Shown here piece after piece: positions 35,257 through 43,102 of a stretch of DNA of 64,000 bases (the stretch's first letter is position 1; every line of letters begins with the position of its first letter). The stretch is from Bradyrhizobium oligotrophicum S58 (GTDB lineage Bacteria > Pseudomonadota > Alphaproteobacteria > Rhizobiales > Xanthobacteraceae): positions 682,001 through 746,000 of the forward strand of contig NC_020453.1 of the NCBI RefSeq assembly GCF_000344805.1, given 5' to 3'. A program made the translations under genes and the position numbers. A model generated the notes under the pieces. It was not told where the DNA came from and made no database searches. It saw nothing but the letters and a program-made list of their open reading frames with translations.

Positions 35257-36667
35257 TACGCCTGACATGACAGCCAGCGCCATCGCCGCCGCGGTGGCTG
35301 CACGCAAACTCACCGCCGTGGAGGCCACCGACGCCGCGCTCGCGCGGATTGCCGCGCGCGATGGCGTGCTCAATGCCTTCACCGATGTGACGGCGGATCG
35401 CGCACGCGCGAAGGCCCGTGCAGTCGACGCGGCCATCGCTGCCGGCCAGAGCGTCGGCCCGCTCGCCGGCGTGCCGTTCGCGGTGAAGAACCTGTTCGAC
35501 GTCGAGGGCCTGCCGACCCGTGCCGGCTCCAAGATCAACCGTGATCGCCCGCCGGCTGCGCGCGATGCGACGCTGATCGCGCGCATGGAGACGGCGGGCG
35601 CCGTGCTCGTCGGCGCGCTCAACATGGGCGAATACGCCTACGACTTCACCGGCGAGAACGTTCATGACGGTCCGTCGCGCAATCCGCATGATCCGACGCG
35701 GATGAGCGGTGGCTCGTCGGGCGGTTCGGGCAGCGCGGTCGGCGGCGGCCTGGTGCCGCTCGCGCTTGGCTCCGACACCAACGGCTCGATCCGCGTGCCG
35801 TCGTCGTTCTGCGGCATCTTCGGCCTGAAGCCGACCTATGGCCGGCTGTCGCGCGCGCGCTCATTTCCGTTCGTCGCGAGCCTGGACCATCTCGGACCGT
35901 TTGCGCGCTCGGTCGAGGATCTCGCGCTCGCCTATGATGCAATGCAGGGACCCGACCCCGACGATGGCGCATGCACGACGCGTGCGCCGGAGCCGGTCTC
36001 GGGCCTGCTGTCGCAGGGGCTCGATGGACTGCGCATCGCCGTCGCCGGGGGGCACTTCCAGAAGCACCTCTTCCCTGAAGCTGCCGAAGCCGTCACTCGT
36101 GTGGCGACGGCGCTGAGGGCGACCGAGGTGGTCGAAGTGCCCGAAGCCGCGCGCGCCCGCGCCGCAGCCTATGTCATCAGCACGACCGAAGGCGCTTCGC
36201 TGCATCTTGATCGGCTGCGAACGCGTCCCAACGATTTCGATCCCGCGGTGCGCGATCGCCTGATCGCGGGTGCGATGATTCCAGCGCCCATGGTCGACCG
36301 TGCGCAGAAGTTTCGCCGCTGGTATCGCGCCCAGGTGCTCGAGCTCTTCAAGTCCGTCGACGTGCTGATCGCACCGGCGACGCCGTGCGTTGCGCCCAAG
36401 CTGGGGCAAGCCACCTTCGTGCTCGACGGTGTCGAGCTTCCGGTGCGCGCCAACATCGGCATTCACACGCAGCCGATCTCGTTCATCGGCCTCCCCGTTG
36501 TTGCGGTTCCGATTCCCCTAGCGCCGATGCCCATTGGCGTGCAGATCATCGCGGCGCCCTGGTGCGAACATGTCGCATTGCGTGTGGCCCACGCCTTGCA
36601 ACAGCTTGGCGTCGCCGCTGCGCCGGCCCCGAGAGGAGTTCTGGAGAATGGAAGTCGATCTGCCTGA
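35240..36667 (+). CDS. atzE: AtzE-family amidohydrolase
   Basis: This amidase-signature enzyme has about 475 residues. The Ser-cisSer-Lys triad is visible: Lys in PFAVKNLFDVEG, the cis-Ser in MSGGSSGGSGSAVGGG and the nucleophile in LGSDTNGSIRVPSSFCG. AtzE hydrolyses 1-carboxybiuret in the cyanuric-acid pathway, and relatives in other bacteria act on similar ureides. Start choice: GTG at 35240 gives MSSPLDTPDMTASAIA, like relatives. An ATG at 35222 or at 35267 is also possible. It overlaps atzG upstream and the AtzH-like gene by 20 bp downstream, so the three are probably co-translated. Confidence 0.86.
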   Translation: MSSPLDTPDMTASAIAAAVAARKLTAVEATDAALARIAARDGVLNAFTDVTADRARAKARAVDAAIAAGQSVGPLAGVPFAVKNLFDVEGLPTRAGSKINRDRPPAARDATLIARMETAGAVLVGALNMGEYAYDFTGENVHDGPSRNPHDPTRMSGGSSGGSGSAVGGGLVPLALGSDTNGSIRVPSSFCGIFGLKPTYGRLSRARSFPFVASLDHLGPFARSVEDLALAYDAMQGPDPDDGACTTRAPEPVSGLLSQGLDGLRIAVAGGHFQKHLFPEAAEAVTRVATALRATEVVEVPEAARARAAAYVISTTEGASLHLDRLRTRPNDFDPAVRDRLIAGAMIPAPMVDRAQKFRRWYRAQVLELFKSVDVLIAPATPCVAPKLGQATFVLDGVELPVRANIGIHTQPISFIGLPVVAVPIPLAPMPIGVQIIAAPWCEHVALRVAHALQQLGVAAAPAPRGVLENGSRSA

Positions 36668-37040
36668 CGTCGTCGCCGAGGTCACAGCGCAGTTCCAGCG
36701 CTATGAACAGGCGCTGGTCAGCAACGATGTCGGCGTGCTCGACGAGCTGTTCCGGAAGGATGCGCGTACCTTGCGCTACGGCATCGGCGAGAACCTCTAT
36801 GGCTATGGCGAGATATCGGCGTTTCGCGCTGCACGCTCGCCAGCGGGATTGGCGCGGCGTACCGCGCGGACCGTCATCACGACCTATGGCCGCGACACTG
36901 CGGTCGCCTCGACCCTGTTCTATCGCGACACTGTGCCCGGCAAGGTCGGACGTCAGATGCAGACCTGGATCCGCTGTCCCGAGGGCTGGAGAATCGTCGC
37001 CGCCCATGTCAGCATCATCGACGAAGCAAAAGGCGGCTGA
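36648..37040 (+). CDS. atzH: AtzH/HpxZ-like protein (DUF3225)
   Basis: The 130-residue NTF2-like protein (start MEVDLPDVVAEVTAQFQRYE) matches the DUF3225 group that includes AtzH, a 1,3-dicarboxyurea deaminase, and HpxZ of oxalurate catabolism. Typical parts are FRKDARTLRYGIGENLYGY, the R-rich middle and WRIVAAHVSIID. The ATG follows GGAG and lies within the end of atzE. Together with AtzE and AtzG it probably breaks down a carboxylated biuret or ureide before AtzF. Confidence 0.83.
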   Translation: MEVDLPDVVAEVTAQFQRYEQALVSNDVGVLDELFRKDARTLRYGIGENLYGYGEISAFRAARSPAGLARRTARTVITTYGRDTAVASTLFYRDTVPGKVGRQMQTWIRCPEGWRIVAAHVSIIDEAKGG

Positions 37041-37043
37041 GGC

Positions 37044-37775
37044 ATGAGCCTGGACGATCTTCCGCCGCGGACGCGCGCGCGGGTCATCCTTGAATCCGAT
37101 GCGCCGCGCAGCGACCGCGCGCCCCCTGCCGTGGCCAAGATCACGCGTGCCGAGGAACTGCGGCTGCAGCTCGCCGACGACATCGTGCGCGGTGCGCTGG
37201 CGCCGGGTGCGCCGCTCGACGAGACCGAGATCGCCAAGCGTTTCAACGTGTCGCGCACGCCGGTGCGCGAGGCGCTGCGGCAGCTCGCGACCTCGGGCCT
37301 GATCGAGGCACGCGCGCATCGCGGTGCGGTGGTTGCGCGGCCGTCGGTCGACCGGCTGACCGGAATGTTCGAGGCGATGGCCGAGCTGGAAGGGTTGTGC
37401 GCCGGGCTCGCCGCGCAGCGCATGACCCCGGTGGAGCGGCAGCGGCTGGAAGCCATTCACGAGGAGTTGCGCAATCTCAGCCACGCCGGCAATCCCGAGC
37501 GCTTCCACGAGGTCAACGAGCGCTTCCACAACGCGATCTACGCCGGCGCGCACAACGCCTACATCGCCGAGATCACCTTGGCGACGCGGGTGCGCGTGCA
37601 GCCGTTCCGCCGCGCCCAGTTCCGCAATCTCGGCCGCCTCGCCAAGTCGCATGCCGAGCACGACCGCGTCGTCGTCGCCATTCTCCGCGGCGACAAGGCC
37701 GGAGCGGCGAGTGCGATGAAAGCGCATATCGAGCTGGTGCGCGGCGAGTACGAGATCTACGCGGTATCGGTGTAG
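37044..37775 (+). CDS. GntR-family transcriptional regulator (FCD domain)
   Basis: The 243-residue regulator has an N-terminal winged helix (LRLQLADDIVRGALAPGAPL, ETEIAKRFNVSRTPVREAL) and a C-terminal FCD ligand domain with the metal-binding pattern (ERFHEVNERFHNAIY, and later HAEHDRVVVAILRGD, HIELVR). It begins 3 bp after atzH and is the last gene of the rightward run. It probably controls this operon and perhaps the convergent atzF. The FCD domain would bind a carboxylated intermediate. A GTGTACAC palindrome upstream of atzF is a possible operator. Confidence 0.92.
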   Translation: MSLDDLPPRTRARVILESDAPRSDRAPPAVAKITRAEELRLQLADDIVRGALAPGAPLDETEIAKRFNVSRTPVREALRQLATSGLIEARAHRGAVVARPSVDRLTGMFEAMAELEGLCAGLAAQRMTPVERQRLEAIHEELRNLSHAGNPERFHEVNERFHNAIYAGAHNAYIAEITLATRVRVQPFRRAQFRNLGRLAKSHAEHDRVVVAILRGDKAGAASAMKAHIELVRGEYEIYAVSV

Positions 37776-37790
37776 ATCGTCGTTTGAGCG

Positions 37791-37927
37791 GTAGGGTGGG
37801 CAAAGGCGCGTGGCGGACTATCCTCGTTCGTGATCGACGTGGCGCCGTGCCCACCATTCCAACTGATGAGTTCGTTGTTGGCCGGTGGGCACGCTGCCGC
37901 ACCCGGCGGCCGCTTTGCTCACCCTAC
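37791..37927. repeat. Palindromic intergenic repeat (GTAGGGTGGGCAAAG type)
   Basis: GTAGGGTGGGCAAAG (37791-37805) pairs with CTTTGCTCACCCTAC (37913-37927) with one mismatch, and GTGCCCACC near 37849 pairs with GGTGGGCAC near 37884. It lies between convergent gntR and atzF. I recall similar elements from Bradyrhizobium genomes. Confidence 0.8.
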
Positions 37928-37960
37928 GGCTCCGCTCGCCATGATGACGAGCAAAACCGA

Positions 37961-39751
37961 TCAGCTCTTCTGCGCCATGTACGCCCGCCAGCCCCCGAAC
38001 TCCGAGATGTCGCGGGCGCCGTCGAGGGCGGCGGGCTCGACGAGAAAACCCTTGGCGTTGCGGCCGTCGGCGAGTCGGATCGTGCCGATCGACAATGGCG
38101 GCGGAATCAGGTTGACGAACTTGCCGAAGCTCGCCGCCGACAGGGCCCAGAGCTCGACGGCCATCGTGGTGCCTTGGCCCGGCTCGATCCGCAGCATGCC
38201 CGGCTTGGGCGGCGTGGTCGACAGCGCGTACAGCTTGTAGTCCGGCGCGGTCGCTGTCGCCTCGAGCAGCCGGCCGCCGAGACTTGTCAGCTCGTGGTTC
38301 AGCGCCATGCCCGACAGATGCGCTCCGACCACGACGATGGCGATCTCATCGCCATGCAGTGATGCGGACGGCGCGGCGAGCGGCGGCTGGGGGATCGACT
38401 TCGCCCCGAGCGGCAGTGCCGTGTCGGCATGGAACGCGCGGCCGAGGCTGGCGAGGGCCGCGTCGCGCCCGGCTGGCGCCAGCAGTGTGATGCCGAATGG
38501 AATGCCGTCGCTGCGCATCGCGGCCGGCACGGCCAGTCCGCAGAGGTCGAGCAGGTTGACGAAGTTGGTGTAGGTACCGAGCCGGCTGTTGAGCAGGATC
38601 GGATCGGCGAGCACCTCCGCGGTCGTGTAGGCGGTCGGCGCCGTCGGCAGCAGCAGCGCATCGACCGCGGCGAAGGTGCGTTCCGCCACCTTGCGCAGCG
38701 CCTGCAGGCGATACAATGCGGCGAACGTGTCGGCCGCGGTGCCGCGCGCGCCGCCGATGGTGATCTCGCGCGTCACCGGATGAATCGCGTCGGGATCGGA
38801 GGCCAGGAGATCGCGGATGACGAGGTAGCGCTCGGCGACCCACGGACCTTCATAGAGCAGCCGCGCGGTCTCGTAGAACGGCTCGAGGTCGAACTCGACG
38901 AGCTCGGCGCCGAGCTTGACGAAGCGCGCCGCTGCGGCCCCGTATGCGGCCTCTGCCGCCTTGTCGCCGAAGAAGATCAGCTGACCGGGGCGAGGAATGC
39001 CGAGCTTCACGCCCGTCGGAAAGGCCGTCACGGCCGCCAGCGGCCGGTCGCGCGAAAACGGATCGAGCGGATCGGGCGCGGCGACCACCGAGAGCGCCGT
39101 GGCGGCGTCGTCGACCGTGAGCGCGAACACCGAGATGCAGTCGAGCGTGCGACAGGCCGGCACGAGACCCGACGTCGAGATCATGCCGAGGCTGGGCTTC
39201 AGCCCGACGATGTTGTTGAGCATCGCCGGGACGCGGCCGGAGCCGGCCGTATCCGTTCCGAGCGACAGGGGCACGAGACCGGCTGAGACCGCGACCGCCG
39301 AGCCGGAGCTCGATCCGCCCGGCACGAGATCGCCGTGAACGGGATTTTTTGGAATGCCGTAGGGCGAGCGCACGCCGACGAGGCCGGTGGCAAACTGGTC
39401 GAGATTGGTCTTGCCGATGATGATGGCGCCGGCCGCTCGCAGCCGCGCCACTGCGGTGGAATCGCGCGCCGGCGTATAGGCGAAGGCCGGGCAGGCGGCC
39501 GTGGTCGGCAGGCCCGCCACGTCGATGTTGTCCTTGATCGCGACCGGCACGCCGTAGAGCGGCAGCGTCGCCGTATCCTTGGCCGCAAGGCCCTCGGCCT
39601 CGGCGACGGCATCCGCCTCGTCGCGCAGGCTGATGAAGATGGCGGGATCATTGTGGGCGCGGATGCGCGCGTAGCTCCGCGCGACGGTCTCCCTGGGCGT
39701 CATCAGGCCGGCGCGGTGGCCGGCGACGATCTCGGCAATGGTTTCGGTCAC
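37961..39751 (-). CDS. atzF: Allophanate hydrolase AtzF
   Basis: The 596-residue protein hydrolyses allophanate to carbon dioxide and ammonia, the last step of biuret, cyanurate or urea-carboxylase routes. The amidase domain shows its Ser-cisSer-Lys triad (VAIKDNIDVAG; PGGSSSGSAVAVSAG; LGTDTAGSGRVPA). A C-terminal domain of about 120 residues (GAHLSGMALNHELTSLGGRL through FLVEPAALDGARDIS) is characteristic of AtzF and supports the decarboxylation step. It faces the AtzG/E/H operon and completes the pathway. No urea carboxylase or cyanuric acid hydrolase is in the window. Confidence 0.93.
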   Translation of the reverse strand: MTETIAEIVAGHRAGLMTPRETVARSYARIRAHNDPAIFISLRDEADAVAEAEGLAAKDTATLPLYGVPVAIKDNIDVAGLPTTAACPAFAYTPARDSTAVARLRAAGAIIIGKTNLDQFATGLVGVRSPYGIPKNPVHGDLVPGGSSSGSAVAVSAGLVPLSLGTDTAGSGRVPAMLNNIVGLKPSLGMISTSGLVPACRTLDCISVFALTVDDAATALSVVAAPDPLDPFSRDRPLAAVTAFPTGVKLGIPRPGQLIFFGDKAAEAAYGAAAARFVKLGAELVEFDLEPFYETARLLYEGPWVAERYLVIRDLLASDPDAIHPVTREITIGGARGTAADTFAALYRLQALRKVAERTFAAVDALLLPTAPTAYTTAEVLADPILLNSRLGTYTNFVNLLDLCGLAVPAAMRSDGIPFGITLLAPAGRDAALASLGRAFHADTALPLGAKSIPQPPLAAPSASLHGDEIAIVVVGAHLSGMALNHELTSLGGRLLEATATAPDYKLYALSTTPPKPGMLRIEPGQGTTMAVELWALSAASFGKFVNLIPPPLSIGTIRLADGRNAKGFLVEPAALDGARDISEFGGWRAYMAQKS

Positions 39752-39851
39752 GCGACGCCCCGCGTCTCATCCGAACCCGCTCTTTGATTGGCCATGTCCT
39801 TGCGCTCCGCGTCGCCGATCCTGCTGCGAACGTAGCAAGCCATGTGCCATT

Positions 39852-39859
39852 GTGTACAC
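39852..39859. promoter_or_regulatory. GTGTACAC palindrome upstream of atzF
   Basis: The perfect 8-bp palindrome lies about 100 bp upstream of the atzF start, in a short AT-richer context. FCD-type GntR regulators often bind short palindromes with GT and AC half-sites, so this may be an operator. It is a single copy, so the evidence is weak. The rest of 39752-40002 shows nothing else. Confidence 0.3.
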
Positions 39860-40002
39860 GGCGCCGACGCCGTGATTGCGACGAAAAATCCGATATATCA
39901 GAGGGTTGGAGAAGCCGCCGACGAGTTGAGCGGCTTGGCGGCCGGCATGGTCTCAGCGTTTTGCCTAATTAAGCAGCAGCCTGAGCGCCAGACAGGGGCC
40001 GC

Positions 40003-40542
40003 CTACCACCCGCGCCGGCCGGCGTCACCGCTGGTGATCCGCGCAAGCCGCGCCTCGGTGGCCGAGCCCGCGCTGCGGGCGCTCCGGACCGTGGCCGACG
40101 GCGCGCGGCTCGCTCCGCCGGACGACGGTGCGTCGTCGGCGCTGCTCGGAAAGAACAAGAGCGCGACGCAGAGGCCGAGATTGATCAGCGCGCCGACCCA
40201 GGTGCCGGAATGCGCGGCCGTCGCCGCGTATTCCGGAAACCGCGTGGCAATGACGTAATCCAGGACCATGATCGCGATCCAGGCGGGGATCACGCAGACC
40301 GGATCCCAGCCGATGTCGCGGAAGCGCATCGCCTGCAGCATCAGGTTCGCCAGCAGGCACAGGCCGATCACCACCATGATCGGCACGCTGATCGCGAGCG
40401 CCGAGTTTTGCGGAGCGATGGCGGCCAGACCCACGGCGACGACGACAGCCAGAATCCCCGTGACGACGGCGAGACCGATCGAGGCCAGGAAATATTGCAG
40501 GCGGCCGAGGCGCGCATTGAATCCGAAAATGAACCCCAACAT
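40003..40542 (-). CDS. DUF805 family membrane protein
   Basis: This 179-residue protein (start MLGFIFGFNARLGRLQYFLA) has the DUF805 opening, a conserved short Gly-Arg-rich turn before the first of four hydrophobic segments. MRFRDIGWDPV between the second and third segments corresponds to the conserved RLRDIG motif. The C-terminal 45 residues are Ser/Ala/Arg-rich, cytoplasmic and low in complexity. DUF805 proteins are inner-membrane proteins without a firm function. It has no co-directional neighbour. Confidence 0.8.
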   Translation of the reverse strand: MLGFIFGFNARLGRLQYFLASIGLAVVTGILAVVVAVGLAAIAPQNSALAISVPIMVVIGLCLLANLMLQAMRFRDIGWDPVCVIPAWIAIMVLDYVIATRFPEYAATAAHSGTWVGALINLGLCVALLFFPSSADDAPSSGGASRAPSATVRSARSAGSATEARLARITSGDAGRRGW

Positions 40543-40887
40543 TCGCCTCTCCCCGCAGGCCGCGCCGCAAGAGGGGCGCCGTGCCGACACGGCATAGCAG
40601 GGCGAAATTGCTGCGCGCCTTCGCCGATGCCTAAAATTGGAAACATCAGCGCGGCAGCCTTTTCGCGCTGCGACAAATGGAGCGATCCAAATCTATCGTT
40701 GCCAAAGCAACTAATTCGTGGAACGATCGACTCGTTGAATGATGGAGGCGCGGGATGATCTGCGTCTCGAAGAGGGGACGGAAACGCCATGCGCAGCCTG
40801 CTCGCCGCAGGCGCGGCCGCTTGCGTGCGCGCTGATGGACCACCCCAGCGGACAGGTCAGCCGTTTAACGGCTCATATCCGACTGGC
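40543..40887. other. Gene-free stretch between DUF805 and MarR genes
   Basis: No convincing gene is seen. CAGCGCG and CGCGCTG at about 40647-40671 form a short hairpin. The section 40605-40740 is somewhat AT-richer than its surroundings and may contain the promoter of the DUF805 gene. Confidence 0.4.
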
Positions 40888-41394
40888 TCAGCTCGCGCCC
40901 GTGACGGCGTCGAGATTGTCGTGGATGCGGCGCAGCAGCGTGATCAGCACTTCCTGCTCATTCTTGTCGAGACAGGCCAACAGGCGCCGCTCGCGCTCCA
41001 GCGCGGCGATGATGACCTTGTCATGCGTCGCGCGCCCCTTCGCCGTCAGCGAGATCGAATGGCTGCGGCCGTCCTGCGGGTCGTTGCGGATCGCGATCAG
41101 GCCACGGCTTTTCATCAGCGCCAGGGTGCGGCTGACCGGGCCCTTGTCGAAGCCGATCACGCTGCAGATCCGCGAGGCCGGAATTCCCGGCTCGATCGCC
41201 AGCAGCGACATGATTCGCCATTCCGTGACGTTGACGCCGAAATTGCGCTGGTAGAACGCGGTGGCGCTGTTCGACAGCTTGTTGGCGATGAAGGTGATGA
41301 AGGCCGGCACATAGCGATCGAGATCGAGCGTGAGGCCTTGCCCCTCTGCCTGGCGCGGCTGCGCTTTGCGCGGCGTTCCGGATTTCTCGCTCAT
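40888..41394 (-). CDS. MarR-family transcriptional regulator
   Basis: The 168-residue regulator (start MSEKSGTPRKAQPRQAEGQG) contains a MarR winged helix. The recognition region reads IPASRICSVIGFDKGPVSRTLALMKSRGLI, followed by the wing RNDPQDGRSHSISLTAKG. It is divergent from the P450 gene, and the 77-bp gap should hold operators for both. MarR proteins of this type often respond to aromatic acids, so it probably controls the P450, ferredoxin and nearby importer. A longer start at 41424 is possible. Confidence 0.9.
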   Translation of the reverse strand: MSEKSGTPRKAQPRQAEGQGLTLDLDRYVPAFITFIANKLSNSATAFYQRNFGVNVTEWRIMSLLAIEPGIPASRICSVIGFDKGPVSRTLALMKSRGLIAIRNDPQDGRSHSISLTAKGRATHDKVIIAALERERRLLACLDKNEQEVLITLLRRIHDNLDAVTGAS

Positions 41395-41471
41395 GACCCC
41401 CAGCGTCCATGCATTGCCACTCATAGGGACACGAAAAGCCGCATGACAAGGCCAAACTTCGGGAGGTCAGC

Positions 41472-42695
41472 ATGAACCCAACAGGTCTTTCCGCCAGCCC
41501 AGCCGGTGCGCCGGCGATTCCGCATCTCGCCATCGATCCGTTTTCTTATGGCTTCTTCGACGATCCCTATCCGGCACATCACGAGATGCGCGAGGCCGGG
41601 CCTGTGGTCTATCTCGACACATGGAACGTCTACGGCGTTGCCCGCTATGCCGAGGTTTATGCGGTCTTCAACGATCCCCAGACCTTCTGCTCCAGCCGCG
41701 GCGTGGGCCTCAGCGATTTCACCAAGGAGAAGCCGTGGCGGCCGGCGAGCCTGATCCTGGAGGCCGATCCGCCGGCGCATACGCGCACCCGTGCGGTGCT
41801 GAGCAAGGTGCTGTCGCCGGCCGTCATGAAGCGGCTGCGCGACGGCTTCATGGCCGCGGCCGAAGCCAAGGTCGATGAGCTCGTGGCGCGCGGCGCGTTC
41901 GATGCGATCCCCGATCTCGCCGAGGCTTATCCGCTGTCGGTGTTTCCCGATGCGCTCGGGCTCCAGCCCGAGGGACGTGAGCATCTCATTCCCTATGCGA
42001 GCCTGGTGTTCAATGCGTTCGGGCCGCCGAACGAATTGCGCCAGCAGGCGATCGAGCGCTCGGCGCCGCACCAGGCCTATGTCACGGCGCAGTGTCAGCG
42101 CGACAACCTCACGCCCGGCGGCTTCGGCGCCTGCATTCATGCCTTCTCCGACACCGGCGAGATCACGCCGGCCGAGGCGCCGCTGCTGGTGCGTTCGCTG
42201 CTGTCGGCCGGGCTCGACACGACGGTCTATGGCGTCGGTGCCGCGGTATATTGCCTCGCCCGCTTTCCCGACCAGTGGGCTCGGCTGCGCGCCGATCCCT
42301 CGCTGGCGCGCAACGCGTTCGAGGAGGCCGTGCGGTTCGAGAGCCCGGTGCAGACCTTCTTCCGCACCACGACACGTGATGTCGAGCTCGGCGGCGTCGT
42401 CATTCCGGAAGGCGAAAAGGTGCTGATGTTCCTGGGCGCCGCCAACCGCGATCCGCGCCGCTGGGAGCAGCCGGACAGCTACGACATCACCCGCAAAGTT
42501 TCCGGCCATGTCGGCTTCGGCTCCGGCATCCACATGTGCGTCGGTCAGCTCGTCGCGCGGCTCGAAGGCGAGGCGGTGCTGACCGCGCTGGCGCGCAAGG
42601 TGGGAAGCATCACGATGAGCGCTGAGCCGGTGCGCCGCTACAACAACACGCTGCGCGGGCTTGCCAGCCTGCCGGTCACCTTCACTCCAGCCTGA
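41472..42695 (+). CDS. Cytochrome P450, CYP199A type (4-methoxybenzoate demethylase-like)
   Basis: The 407-residue P450 has the haem motif GFGSGIHMCVGQ with the ligand Cys356, the I-helix motif LLSAGLDTTVYGV, and the ExxR-equivalent FEEAVRFESPVQTFFRTT. The segment SRGVGLSDFTKEKPWRPASL closely resembles the CYP199A substrate-recognition region as I remember it from Rhodopseudomonas palustris. CYP199A enzymes O-demethylate 4-methoxybenzoate and oxidise other para-substituted benzoates. A ferredoxin gene follows after 8 bp, as in the R. palustris pair. The exact subfamily is inferred. Confidence 0.9.
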   Translation: MNPTGLSASPAGAPAIPHLAIDPFSYGFFDDPYPAHHEMREAGPVVYLDTWNVYGVARYAEVYAVFNDPQTFCSSRGVGLSDFTKEKPWRPASLILEADPPAHTRTRAVLSKVLSPAVMKRLRDGFMAAAEAKVDELVARGAFDAIPDLAEAYPLSVFPDALGLQPEGREHLIPYASLVFNAFGPPNELRQQAIERSAPHQAYVTAQCQRDNLTPGGFGACIHAFSDTGEITPAEAPLLVRSLLSAGLDTTVYGVGAAVYCLARFPDQWARLRADPSLARNAFEEAVRFESPVQTFFRTTTRDVELGGVVIPEGEKVLMFLGAANRDPRRWEQPDSYDITRKVSGHVGFGSGIHMCVGQLVARLEGEAVLTALARKVGSITMSAEPVRRYNNTLRGLASLPVTFTPA

Positions 42696-42703
42696 GCGAT
42701 GCC

Positions 42704-43027
42704 ATGACGACGATCACCTTCATTCATGCCGACAACCGCAGCGAGCGCGTGGAGGCCGTGGACGGCGACAGCCTCATGATGGCGGCGCTGACCCATGGCG
42801 TCGACGGCATCGTCGCCGAATGCGGCGGCAACGCCGTCTGCGCGACGTGTCACGTCTATGTCGATGAGGCCTGGGCGTCGAAGCTGGATCCGGTGTCCGA
42901 CGACGAGGACGCCCTGCTCGACGGCACCGCGGCTGAGCGGCGGCCGAACAGCCGGCTGTCCTGCCAGATCAAGGTTCAGCCGGGGCTCGCCGGGCTCGTG
43001 ATCCGCATTCCGGACCGGCAGAGCTGA
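42704..43027 (+). CDS. [2Fe-2S] ferredoxin, electron donor to the P450
   Basis: The 107-residue ferredoxin is of the adrenodoxin/putidaredoxin type. The cluster ligands are Cys40, Cys46 and Cys49 in ECGGNAVCATCH, with Cys87 in RLSCQIKV. It probably passes electrons from a ferredoxin reductase, not encoded here, to the CYP199A-type enzyme 8 bp upstream. The acidic surface around DPVSDDEDALLDGTA fits a P450 partner. Confidence 0.95.
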   Translation: MTTITFIHADNRSERVEAVDGDSLMMAALTHGVDGIVAECGGNAVCATCHVYVDEAWASKLDPVSDDEDALLDGTAAERRPNSRLSCQIKVQPGLAGLVIRIPDRQS

Positions 43028-43032
43028 CTCTT

Positions 43033-43061
43033 CTGCGTCCGGACGCGATGTCCGGATGCAG
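43033..43061 (+). other. Hairpin between ferredoxin and binding-protein genes
   Basis: CTGCGTCCGGAC (43033-43044) pairs with GTCCGGATGCAG (43050-43061), 11 of 12 positions, with a 5-base loop and no U-run. It lies 6 bp after the ferredoxin stop and may partly terminate the P450 message or stabilise its 3' end. Confidence 0.55.
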
Positions 43062-43102
43062 CGACAACAATCAAAACAAGCAACACACGGGGAGGGACTT
43101 TG

